A stretch of 31,118 nucleotides of DNA, taken from positions 1-31,118 of the forward strand of contig CAJLHF010000026.1 in the NCBI GenBank assembly GCA_905206365.1, written 5' to 3'. Source of the DNA: an uncultured Sutterella sp. (GTDB lineage: Bacteria; Pseudomonadota; Gammaproteobacteria; Burkholderiales; Burkholderiaceae_F). The translations under genes were made by a program, and so were the position numbers. Under the pieces are notes generated by a model. That model searched no databases, had not been told where the DNA came from, and saw only the letters and a list, made by a program, of their open reading frames with translations. Positions 1 to 7,610 of the stretch are shown piece by piece. The first letter of the stretch is position 1; each line of letters starts with the position of its first letter.

Positions 1-1
1 T

Positions 2-216
2 CATAAAACCTTTACCTTCAAGCTCAAGCCCGACGGTGAGTGTCGCCGCAAGATCTCGCGCTTCTGCGACTACACTCGCTTAGCCTACAACAAGGGTTTG
101 ACCTGGAACGAGGAGATGCGCGAGAAGGATCCAACCTTCAAGCTGAGCTATTCAAAGCTCTGTGCCCTTCTGCTCGAATGAAAGAAGGAGTTACCCTGGC
201 TCGCGAAGTGCCATAG
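2..216 (+). pseudogene. TnpB-type (IS200/IS605) transposase fragment, N-terminal part
   Basis: Read from base 2, the frame gives a typical TnpB N-terminal helix-turn-helix region. It has a KTFTFKLKPDG start, the RFCDYTRLAYNKGL segment that matches the family pattern 'C-RFVYNKAL', and a following W-N segment. A TGA at 179-181 interrupts it, but the same frame continues with KKELPWLAKCHS, which resembles the next part of TnpB ('-PWL-E-PS-'). This is therefore a nonsense-broken remnant rather than a short gene. It stops where IS3-like sequence begins near 217. The 5' side lies outside the window, so I cannot tell whether an element end is present. TnpB is an RNA-guided nuclease of IS200/IS605 elements; nothing here would be functional. 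Confidence 0.75.
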
Positions 217-323
217 CCGGACTATAATCGGTCCTGTTCACATTCCGCCCTATGAATGCGACCACCGATAAACTATGAAGCCGTGCTCAGCACGCAAACC
301 TTAAAGGTTAGCAGGTCTGAAAA
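217..323 (+). pseudogene. IS3-family transposase C-terminal remnant plus right end (left copy)
   Basis: The frame contains a decayed IS3 transposase tail: YNR, then HSAL, a stop replacing Gly, then M-x-x-P and NYEAVLST. It aligns base for base with the minus-strand remnant at 3931-4020, where the same region reads 'L-G-M-Q-S-P-M-N-Y-E-A-V-F-S-T'. Downstream it keeps the shared end-like sequence GTTAGCAGGTCTGAAAA (307-323), whose counterpart lies at 3891-3906. The C-terminus of the transposase points toward mcrB. No intact transposase is present. Confidence 0.7.
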
Positions 324-375
324 ACGTGCTCCACCCCTCTACGCTTGATGCTTTCCGATACGCTGAGGACGAACG

Positions 376-2373
376 ATGAGCAAACAATTTCATTCAGCTC
401 AGGAATGGCGCGACGTTTCGCGCACTCAATGTCAGGCTTTTCTTGAGGCCTTTCCGCGAGAAAAGCTTTCCGAACTGACTCTTGAAAACTACATCATAGG
501 AGCGGGAGAACAAACCTTCTGCTGGTGGCTTGAAATCGGCACCCGTCAGTACGCTGCCATCAGCGGCGTCTATTCGGACAAGTACGGCGTTTTCCAAGGG
601 GGAAAACTGGAAACTCTGAAAGTAGCTCATCACTTGAAGGGATTCACCCCTGAAAAGGTTTTTGAAAGGGTCAAGCCCTTCATCATTGATGTCGCCGCGA
701 AGGCGGCTGCTGGCGATTTGAACGGCCTCGTCGAGCTTGCGACAAAACCAGCTAAGGAGCGCTGTATCTCGCCAATGATCCTCTGGAAAATTGCCGAACT
801 TTATCAGCCCATTGATTCGCCATTCCTTGTTCCCGTCTGCGGCTCGGAAGCTGCTGAGATTCTCGGAGAGAAAAGCGCAGGAGCTATGCAGCAGAGGTTC
901 CAGAGCTACCAGCCAGAAAAGGAATACTGGGATCGCTGTTGGGAATTCACGAAGCCGTTACGCGCGGCAAAAAGCATCGCGGATGCGGTCTCCGACGAAG
1001 ACGAAGACGAAGGTGATAGCAATCCTGCGGAGTACGAACGTCTTCTCCGCATTCTGCGTAACCGCAAGAATCTGATCCTTCAGGGCGCACCCGGTACAGG
1101 CAAGACATATTTAGTCCCCGAGCTCGTCACGAGACTCTGCGGCAAGATTTCGGGTACCGCAAACCGAAAGGATGTGCTTGCCGCATACAAGTGCCTCATG
1201 GAAGCCGGACGTGTCGTGACCGTGACCTTCCATCCTTCGATGGACTACGACGATTTCGTGCAGGGATGGAAACCCGACCCGAACGCAGATCAAACGGACG
1301 GCATCAAGATGAAGCTCACGGACGGCGTCTTCAAACGTTTCTGCGATTCAGCAGTGAGATTTTGCGACTTTGACGACATCCGCGACGACGTTGCGGTTTG
1401 GAAGGTTACGCCGCATGCCTCGGGGCCTAACGAGTTGCGCAACGACTGCCTGCGTAACAACCGCATCCGCATCGGATGGGAGGACGTTGAGGACGTTGAT
1501 AACAACAAGTCGCTCAAGAATTTTGTCAAAAAGATGCAGATTGGGGACATTGTCTTCTCCCGCTTTGATGATCAGCATGCGGATGCGATCGGCATTGTCA
1601 CAGGCGAATATGAGATGCTCGAAGGAGAAACTACAAAGCTCGGCCGTTGCCGTAGCCGAGCAGTGAAGTGGCTCTACAAGGGCGAACCCGTCAACATCAC
1701 TTCGATCAACGACGGGGCGGTGTTCAGAACACGGACGGTTGACGCCCTGCCGAACATGAATGCCGACAAGGTGCGCAAATTCCTGAAGACGCTCCTTTCG
1801 CAGCCCTACGTATTTGTCATCGATGAGTTCAACCGCGGCAACGTGCCCAAGATTTTCGGCGAACTCATCACGCTCGTTGAAGCTGATAAACGCAAGGGTG
1901 AAGAAGAGGAAACGGCCGTACATCTAGCCTACGACGCCCCGGAAGCCCCGGCCTTCTCCGTACCTTCCAATATCTACATCCTCGGCACGATGAATACCGC
2001 GGACCGTAGCATTGCTCCAATCGACTACGCGATGCGCCGGCGCTTCGCTTTCGAACACATTCTTCCGCATGAACTCGCCGACGAGAATTTCGACTTCAAC
2101 CTTTTTAACGCCGTTTCCCACCTATTCGTGACGGACCTGAAGAACCCTGTCGGACGTAGCGAACATCTCTCCGAAGAGTTCGATCCTGCCGACGTATGGA
2201 TCGGGCACAGCTATTTTCTGACGCCGGGCGGCGAATCGAGCTTCACCCGTTGGCAGAACGAAATCCGGCCGCTTCTCAACGAGTACCTGCGGGACGGCGT
2301 GCTCAATCCGTCCGCCAAGAAAGAGATTGAGGCGATCGAACAAGTCCATTTCAAGAGGGATGAGGAAAAGTGA
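376..2373 (+). CDS. mcrB: McrB-like GTP-dependent restriction motor subunit with inserted EVE/PUA-like domain
   Basis: This is the predicted motor of a type IV restriction system, which recognises modified DNA, hydrolyses GTP and activates the McrC nuclease. The N-terminal ~200 residues resemble the specificity region of McrB homologues. They are followed by an acidic linker (206-216) and an AAA+ module with Walker A GAPGTGKT (237-244), Walker B VFVIDEFNRGN (479-489), the McrB-typical GTMNTADRS segment (537-545) and an AMRRRF arginine motif (552-557). Walker A and B are unusually far apart: residues ~338-475 form an inserted module (VWKVTPH, RIRIGW, GDIVFSRF, AIGIVTGEYE, AVKWL) that resembles EVE/PUA-like modified-base readers. 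The ATG at 376 has a GAGGA ribosome site 6 bases upstream. The stop overlaps the GTG of mcrC. Base composition is less GC-rich than in genes after 4.6 kb, consistent with transfer. Confidence 0.9.
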   Translation: MSKQFHSAQEWRDVSRTQCQAFLEAFPREKLSELTLENYIIGAGEQTFCWWLEIGTRQYAAISGVYSDKYGVFQGGKLETLKVAHHLKGFTPEKVFERVKPFIIDVAAKAAAGDLNGLVELATKPAKERCISPMILWKIAELYQPIDSPFLVPVCGSEAAEILGEKSAGAMQQRFQSYQPEKEYWDRCWEFTKPLRAAKSIADAVSDEDEDEGDSNPAEYERLLRILRNRKNLILQGAPGTGKTYLVPELVTRLCGKISGTANRKDVLAAYKCLMEAGRVVTVTFHPSMDYDDFVQGWKPDPNADQTDGIKMKLTDGVFKRFCDSAVRFCDFDDIRDDVAVWKVTPHASGPNELRNDCLRNNRIRIGWEDVEDVDNNKSLKNFVKKMQIGDIVFSRFDDQHADAIGIVTGEYEMLEGETTKLGRCRSRAVKWLYKGEPVNITSINDGAVFRTRTVDALPNMNADKVRKFLKTLLSQPYVFVIDEFNRGNVPKIFGELITLVEADKRKGEEEETAVHLAYDAPEAPAFSVPSNIYILGTMNTADRSIAPIDYAMRRRFAFEHILPHELADENFDFNLFNAVSHLFVTDLKNPVGRSEHLSEEFDPADVWIGHSYFLTPGGESSFTRWQNEIRPLLNEYLRDGVLNPSAKKEIEAIEQVHFKRDEEK

Positions 2374-3749
2374 TCTGCCTCACGACGCAGGAACACAAAA
2401 CGACAGAACCGATCAGCGCGATGGAACTGCGGGCGGTGCTCGACGACGCGGCGTATCAGCGCCTCGAAAAGTACCCCTGCGGCTCGCTTCCCGAATACGA
2501 GCGTCGGATCCGGACCGACGCCCAACCTGCATTCTCTGTGCTCAAGGTGGCGGCGGGCGACAGCTTCGCGGTTCGGGTACAGGCCTCGTACTTCGTCGGC
2601 GTCGACTGGGTGTTCCCCGGCGCTGTATCGATCCGGGTGCTCCCGAAGGTCGAGCAGATCGACATGCCGGTCATGTTGGAACGCGTGCTTGAAGTAGACG
2701 AGACCGTCAAGGAGTTCGATGGTCTTCTCAGTATCCGGCAAAGGGAGAAGCCGATTCCGGATGCCGAGGATTGCGATCGCTTCATTCTCTTCGTAGCGGC
2801 GGCCTTTCTGAAGATCACTCGGCGCATCGTGCGCAAAGGTTTGCTCAAGTCCTTCCGAACCGAGGAAGAAATTTTCCGCTACCGTGTGAAAGGAAAGCTC
2901 CACGTCTCGGATACGTTGCGCAAAATGCGGTTTGGCGATCCGTTCGCCCGTGCCGTCTGCTCTCCGCAAAGTTTCGACGCCGACACGCCTGCAAACCGCT
3001 TTCTGAAGCTCGTGTTGCGCCGAATGTACACTGTTCTCGCCACCCGGGCAAAGGCACTTGGAAGCGTCGGACGCACCCTTGCAGACGAAGCAGCCCGTCT
3101 CCTGCGAGCTTTCGGTGAGGTGAACGACATTAGAACTTGGCGCAGTAGCGAAGCGGCGCCTGTCGTCAACCCGATATTTACGGAATACACCGCAGCGTTC
3201 CAACTCGGTCGCAAGTTTCTTCTGCTCGAGGGAATCGGTGCCTTCGAAAAGACGGAGCATGAGCCACGCCGCATTCTCCCGTACTGGATCGACATGGCAC
3301 AACTCTTTGAACTATACGTTCTCGCCGACCTACGCGGGAACGCAGCGGTGCGGGACGCCCAATATCATCAGCACTTCAAGCCGGGCGGAATACCCGACTT
3401 TCTGGTGGCCTTGCAGGGTCACGAGCTTCCTTTCAAGTGTTGTGTCGCAGACGCGAAATACAAGCCTAACTACGCCGATGACGAACTCTACATGGATGAC
3501 GCGCGCCAACTGTCGGGGTATGGAAGGGTAAAGAAGGTCATCGACTGGATGAGCGCACGCGGACATTCCGACCGAAAACATATTGTCCCGTGCCTTATCA
3601 TCCACCCGGATCAGAGTTCCGAGAACAAGCACATCGACTTCTCGAAGCTCAAGCGCTTGAAACACTGGGAGGATTTCTGGAAGATCGGGATTCAGATACC
3701 GCATCAGCAGGTGAACGAAGGACTTGACAAAGGCAATAGCGAAGCATGA
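2370..3749 (+). CDS. mcrC: McrC-like nuclease subunit of type IV restriction
   Basis: This is the nuclease partner of McrB. In the known family McrC binds one end of the McrB hexamer, stimulates GTP hydrolysis and cuts modified DNA. The C-terminal third shows a PD-(D/E)XK core: IPDF (341-344) followed by VADAKYK (359-365), giving D343 and the D361-x-K363 pair. The preceding helix carries E314 (LFELY). The ~459-aa length is longer than the E. coli protein but usual for the wider McrC group, whose N-terminal beta-rich region contacts McrB. The chosen start is GTG at 2370, which overlaps the mcrB stop (GTGA) and lies behind an AGAGGGATGAGG purine stretch. An in-frame ATG at 2421 is an alternative. 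mcrB and mcrC form a two-gene operon. Confidence 0.9.
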   Translation: MICLTTQEHKTTEPISAMELRAVLDDAAYQRLEKYPCGSLPEYERRIRTDAQPAFSVLKVAAGDSFAVRVQASYFVGVDWVFPGAVSIRVLPKVEQIDMPVMLERVLEVDETVKEFDGLLSIRQREKPIPDAEDCDRFILFVAAAFLKITRRIVRKGLLKSFRTEEEIFRYRVKGKLHVSDTLRKMRFGDPFARAVCSPQSFDADTPANRFLKLVLRRMYTVLATRAKALGSVGRTLADEAARLLRAFGEVNDIRTWRSSEAAPVVNPIFTEYTAAFQLGRKFLLLEGIGAFEKTEHEPRRILPYWIDMAQLFELYVLADLRGNAAVRDAQYHQHFKPGGIPDFLVALQGHELPFKCCVADAKYKPNYADDELYMDDARQLSGYGRVKKVIDWMSARGHSDRKHIVPCLIIHPDQSSENKHIDFSKLKRLKHWEDFWKIGIQIPHQQVNEGLDKGNSEA

Positions 3750-3890
3750 CTCGGCGCTCCGATCGGACAGCCATCCAATCTCCGGAGAAGATCGTAGCCA
3801 AACGACTCAAGTGTTCCAACACCAAGCCACTTGAAGGCAGACGGATATGCACCTCAAATCTTCTTCCGTTAGCGGAGAGAAGTTTGGGAG

Positions 3891-3906
3891 TTTTAGACCT
3901 GCTAAC
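3891..3906 (-). repeat. Inverted copy of the IS3 right-end sequence flanking mcrBC
   Basis: TTTTAGACCTGCTAAC is the reverse complement of the GTTAGCAGGTCT(G)AAAA segment at 307-323, with one difference. In both places it follows the transposase C-terminal codons, so it is the candidate right terminal repeat of the IS. The two ends face each other across mcrBC. Confidence 0.6.
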
Positions 3907-3930
3907 CGAGGGGCTCGTTGGTTAAGTTTC

Positions 3931-4115
3931 AGATTTTCGTGCTGAATACGGCTTCATAGTTCATCGGCGATTGCATTCCTAGGGCAGAATAGGCCGGCAC
4001 CGGTTATAGTTCGAGATCCATCGCTCGACGTGTTCGTAGGCGTTGGCGTGATCATGGAGTTTTCGGTTACCTATAATCCGAACTTTTCCAGTATCCCACG
4101 TAGCCCTGCGAATCG
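3931..4115 (-). pseudogene. IS3-family transposase C-terminal remnant (right copy)
   Basis: On the minus strand this reads as the end of an IS3-type DDE transposase: KLHDHANAYEHVERWISNYNR, then a one-base deletion, then SALGMQSPMNYEAVFSTKI and a stop. The family signature 'YNR-RPHSALG-SP-YE' is present once the frameshift in the RPHSALG codons is allowed. Only about 60 codons remain. The catalytic DDE core is absent. Sequence beyond ~4115 no longer reads as transposase. It is the inverted counterpart of the remnant at 217-323. Confidence 0.75.
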
Positions 4116-4665
4116 AGCTCAGCTTGGAATCGAGAAGAGGCTCGGTACAAAGTCGTAAAGATAGGGACAATCTAGCCGATTTACAATTTCACACTGTCAC
4201 TTCGTGACCTCAGCAAAGCAGCACTTGTCCCCGCCGTAGATCACTTTGATGAGCAAGAGATACGACATCAGCATTCGTCATCCACAAAGCTCTTGCCCGG
4301 CCGTCCATCTTGACGACGCTCTCGGACGTTGCCATGCTACGACGAATTTCGCAGAGAAGCGTGCGCGCCCCGAAGGGAATAATGACGCGTCGCGTCCCTC
4401 CATCGTGTGTGTCGAGTGGGCGCGCCACACGTCCATGTTGAGGTCCGTCTTCCTGGTCATGAAGCACTTTTCAACGCAGTCGCGTTGCCCGTACGTGTCG
4501 AGAGCGAACTGCGTCGAGCACTCCATCGTGGATTTCGGTTCCTTTTTGCCCTTTCCGCCGAGTCCGCACCCGATCCGCTCGCTCACCTCGGTTCCCGAAC
4601 GAAACCGAGCGAGCCCTTCTCCGAACCTCTCACCGCCTGTCGGATTTTGGGTAGAATAAGGCACT
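4116..4665. other. Gene-free stretch upstream of the BMP lipoprotein gene
   Basis: I see no convincing gene here. Short frames on both strands have poor codon use and no recognisable motif. The left part is AT-richer, like the mcrBC island. From about 4290 the composition becomes GC-rich, like the following genes, so the island boundary may lie in this stretch. A possible -10 box TAGAAT (4652-4657) for the lipoprotein gene lies at the right edge, without a good -35. Confidence 0.5.
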
Positions 4666-4678
4666 GTGTTTACCAATG

Positions 4679-4700
4679 CGCCCGCGACAAACCTCGCGGG
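4679..4700 (+). promoter_or_regulatory. Stable hairpin in the 5' leader of the BMP lipoprotein gene
   Basis: GCCCGCGA and TCGCGGGC form a perfect 8-bp GC-rich stem around a six-base loop, about 28 bases before the GTG start. The following bases are only moderately T-rich, so it is not a clear terminator. It may stabilise the mRNA or act as a leader element. No known riboswitch is recognised. Confidence 0.45.
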
Positions 4701-4728
4701 CGTCTCCCTCTTATTTGGAGACATAGTC

Positions 4729-5874
4729 GTGCAGAAACGTACCGTGTTCAAGTTCGCGCTCGCGGGCGCCGCTTCCCTGATGCTCTCGGCCTGCGGCAAG
4801 GAAGAAGCCAAAACCGCGGCTCCCGCCGCCTCCGCTCCCGCTTCCGGAGCGGCTGCCGCCAAGGCGGACGGCCCCCTCAAGGTGGCCTTTATCTATATCA
4901 GTCCCGTGAGCGAAGAAGGTTGGTCCTCGCAGCACGACTTCGCCCGCCGCGCGCTCGAAAAGCATTTCGGCGACAAGATTTCCGTCACCGCGATCGACAA
5001 CATTCCCGACACGGCCGACGCCGAACGCGTTCTGCGCGACCTTTGCAACCAGGGCAACAAGCTCATCTTCGCGACCTCCTTCGGCTACATGAACGGCGTT
5101 CAGAAGGTGGCGCGCGAATTCCCGGACGTGAAGTTCGAACACTGCACGGGCTACCAGACCGCCCCGAACGTGGGCGTCTACATGGGTCGCTTCTACGAAG
5201 GCCGCTATCTCGCGGGCCGTCTCGCGGGTGCAATGACGAAGTCGAACGTTCTCGGCTACGTCGCCGCCTTCCCGATTCCCGAGGTCGTCCGCGGCATCAA
5301 CGCCTTTACGCTCGGTGCACGTTCCGTCAACCCGAACGCTCAGGTTCGCGTCGTGTGGACCTCGTCCTGGTACGACCCGGGCAAGGAAAGCGACGCCGCC
5401 AAGTCCCTGACGGGTCTCGGTGCCGACATCCTCACGCACCACACCGACTCCTCGGCCGTGGCGCTTGCCGCCGAAAAGCTCGGCGTTCAGGTGATTTCCT
5501 ACAATTCGCCCATGACGAAGGCGGCTCCGACGAAGCTTCTCGCCGCGTCGGTTCCCGAATGGACCGCTTTCTACATCGATCGCGTCAACAAGGTGCTCGA
5601 CGGCTCCTGGAAGTCGGAATCGACCTGGAACGGCGTTGCCGACAAGATGGTCGACCTCGTCGCCGTCAACGATGCCGTCCCGCAGAACGTCAAGGACGAC
5701 GTTGCCGCCTACCGCACGAAGCTCGCGAACCGCGAGTTCCACCCGTTCACGGGCCCGATCAAGTCGAACGAAGGGAAGGAAATGATCCCCGCCGGAAAGA
5801 CCGCGACCGACAAGGAATTGCTTGAAATGAACTGGCTCGTCGAAGGCGTCGTCGGGAAGCTGCCGCAGAATTAA
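4729..5874 (+). CDS. BMP-family (PnrA/Med-like) ABC transporter substrate-binding lipoprotein
   Basis: Predicted periplasmic lipoprotein of the basic-membrane-protein family, which in characterised members binds nucleosides or related small ligands for ABC import. The GTG at 4729 gives an ideal lipoprotein signal: a QKRT n-region, a hydrophobic stretch and lipobox LSAC with Cys22. It is followed by an Ala/Pro-rich linker to about residue 48 and the BMP fold, starting VAFIYISPVSEEGWS. GGAG (4717-4720) lies 8 bases before this start. An upstream in-frame ATG at 4666 would place 21 extra residues before the signal and is rejected. No permease or ATPase genes lie beside it, so its transporter partners are unlinked or lost. 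A strong terminator follows. The ligand cannot be told from sequence. Confidence 0.88.
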   Translation: MQKRTVFKFALAGAASLMLSACGKEEAKTAAPAASAPASGAAAAKADGPLKVAFIYISPVSEEGWSSQHDFARRALEKHFGDKISVTAIDNIPDTADAERVLRDLCNQGNKLIFATSFGYMNGVQKVAREFPDVKFEHCTGYQTAPNVGVYMGRFYEGRYLAGRLAGAMTKSNVLGYVAAFPIPEVVRGINAFTLGARSVNPNAQVRVVWTSSWYDPGKESDAAKSLTGLGADILTHHTDSSAVALAAEKLGVQVISYNSPMTKAAPTKLLAASVPEWTAFYIDRVNKVLDGSWKSESTWNGVADKMVDLVAVNDAVPQNVKDDVAAYRTKLANREFHPFTGPIKSNEGKEMIPAGKTATDKELLEMNWLVEGVVGKLPQN

Positions 5875-5947
5875 TCTCGAAAGGTTCGATCGAAAGCCCG
5901 ATCATGCATCGCGATCGGGCCCGACCGAGCCTCAGAGCGGAACAAAG

Positions 5948-5978
5948 GGCCGCGCTCCGCAGGGAGTGCGGCCTTTTT
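5948..5978 (+). terminator. Intrinsic terminator after the BMP lipoprotein gene
   Basis: An 11-bp stem, GGCCGCGCTCC with GGAGTGCGGCC (one G-T pair), closes a GCAG loop and is followed directly by five T residues. It lies about 75 bases after the lipoprotein stop and is a textbook rho-independent terminator on the plus strand. Confidence 0.85.
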
Positions 5979-6127
5979 CACGCCCGGTCTTTCCGTGAGG
6001 CTTTCCCGACGACGGTCCGCGGCACCGCAACCCTGCGACGAAAGGCTCGGAAAACTCCCGAAGAACGGAGAACTCCTCAAGCTGCTAAGCTGCGTTTCGA
6101 ACGGATTTTCATTTCGAGGAGACGCGG

Positions 6128-7492
6128 ATGGCCGGACTTTCCTTTGCAATGCTCGTACGAACGCTTTCGCCCGAGGCTGCTCGGGCGCTCGAGGAGGCGA
6201 CGACGTACGCGAAGAGTCGTCCCGAGGCGTTTCCCGAAATTTCGGAGCCCGAATTCACGGACGACTTCGCGCGAAGCTTCAATCTGAAGCTCGCCCTCGA
6301 CCCCGCGTTCGAAGCGCGGCTTCGGAAAGAAGACGACCCCCTGCGGCGGGCGCTCCTCGAACTCTACTGCGCGGCGTCGGACCTCTGCGGCTGGAGCTCC
6401 TTTCAGGCGCTTAACGCCCGTCCCGCTCAGGAGGACGAAGCTTTCGTCGACTTTCAGGAACGTTTTTTCCGGGGAGCGAAATCGGCCCGGAAGTACGCAC
6501 GCGGCTTCGAGCGAATCGAAGTCGAAGCGCTCGCCGCGGGTTCATACCCCGTACGGTCGTTTTCCGAGGTGCGCACGCTCCCCGACTGTGTCGATCTCCT
6601 TGAGAAGCTTCACGAGAGCGCCGAATTCAAGCTTATGAACGATGTCGGCAACCGCATGTATTCGGGAGCCGTCAAGCGGCGGCTCTTTTTCCTGACGGGC
6701 GTGCCTTTTGCGGGGAAAACCTCCTTTGCGATTCCCGCCGCCTGCCGTCGCAGGAAGACCGTACCCCTTATCGAAGCGAACTCGCCCTACGCGATCGGAC
6801 GGCTTTTCGACCGGCACCTGAGAGAAGCGGACCTCTCGGAATCCTCGATCAGGCACTACCGCACGGGGCTCAACACGATCAACCGCCTCATCGCCGAGCA
6901 CCGCGACGCGTTCGCGTTCTCGAACGTGTTCGAACCCGCCACGATCGAAGAGCTCGCGGCGCTGCGCGACGCGATACGAGCGCTCCCCGCGTTCGTCGAA
7001 CTCAACAAGCGCGGCAACAACATGTATTCCGCGGCGCTCAACCACTTCGTGACGTTCGTCGAGCGGTCTTTCGAAACGGTGGAAGTCGAGCAACTCCCCG
7101 ACGCTCCGCAACCGGTACCCGAAAACCTTCCGCCCGTCGAGCGGGCGGCTCGACCGGGAAACGACATCATCGTGCGGCAGTCGCTCGGCGCCGCGCACCG
7201 CATGTGCGAGTACGAGATCTCGCACGTTTCCTTCCTCACCGAGTCGGGCGTCGTCTACATGGAAGGGCACCACCTGATTCCCGTGCGGCTTCAGCCGCAG
7301 TTCTCCGTGGGGCTGCACGTCTGGGCGAACGTCGTGTGCCTCTGTCCCCTCTGTCACCGTCAGATCCACTACGGAACCCGAGACGCCCGCCGCGCGCTCT
7401 TCGGACGGCTCTTCGACGGGCGCGAAGCGCGGTTGCGCGCCTCGGGAATCGATCAGCCGAAGGAGGTGCTCATGGAAATGGCCTGCGGCTGA
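6128..7492 (+). CDS. HNH endonuclease-domain protein with internal repeats (putative restriction/defence nuclease)
   Basis: The C-terminus is an HNH nuclease of the McrA-like type: EGHHLIPV (379-386), Asn401 in ANVVCLCPLCH (400-410) and RQIHYG (411-416), with zinc-type cysteines 404, 406 and 409. The usual first CxxC pair is reduced to Cys360. The N-terminal 350 residues hold two similar segments, NRMYSGAVKRRLFFL (175-189) and NNMYSAALNHFVTFV (297-311), and a weaker related one near 240-255. These look like tandem helical modules, possibly for DNA recognition. The ATG at 6128 follows GAGGAG at a good distance. The gene is convergent with the AIPR gene and shares the hairpin at 7521-7548, so it borders the defence cluster and may be an extra effector. 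The substrate is unknown. Confidence 0.75.
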   Translation: MAGLSFAMLVRTLSPEAARALEEATTYAKSRPEAFPEISEPEFTDDFARSFNLKLALDPAFEARLRKEDDPLRRALLELYCAASDLCGWSSFQALNARPAQEDEAFVDFQERFFRGAKSARKYARGFERIEVEALAAGSYPVRSFSEVRTLPDCVDLLEKLHESAEFKLMNDVGNRMYSGAVKRRLFFLTGVPFAGKTSFAIPAACRRRKTVPLIEANSPYAIGRLFDRHLREADLSESSIRHYRTGLNTINRLIAEHRDAFAFSNVFEPATIEELAALRDAIRALPAFVELNKRGNNMYSAALNHFVTFVERSFETVEVEQLPDAPQPVPENLPPVERAARPGNDIIVRQSLGAAHRMCEYEISHVSFLTESGVVYMEGHHLIPVRLQPQFSVGLHVWANVVCLCPLCHRQIHYGTRDARRALFGRLFDGREARLRASGIDQPKEVLMEMACG

Positions 7493-7520
7493 GTGAACGG
7501 TCGAACGAACCGTCGAGCAC

Positions 7521-7565
7521 GAAACGGGAGCGATTCCGCTCCCGTTTCCTTTGTTTCTCTGTTTT
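7521..7565 (+). terminator. Intrinsic terminator between the HNH and AIPR genes
   Basis: A perfect 12-bp stem (GAAACGGGAGCG / CGCTCCCGTTTC) with an ATTC loop is followed by a T-rich tract. It ends the plus-strand HNH transcript. The stem is symmetric and preceded by A-rich sequence on the minus strand, so it may also slow transcripts from the AIPR side. A second hairpin (7577-7596, GGCCGTC / GACGGCC) lies just downstream. Confidence 0.8.
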
Positions 7566-7610
7566 GTTTCCCTTCCGGCCGTCCGTTCCGACGGCCGAAT
7601 CTCGTCGAAG

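Noticed and set aside
4210..4467. Minus-strand 85-codon frame as a further transposase piece (LWMTNADV-like segment)
   Set aside because: Only a few residues hint at an IS3 core motif; the rest does not align and no DDE residues can be placed.
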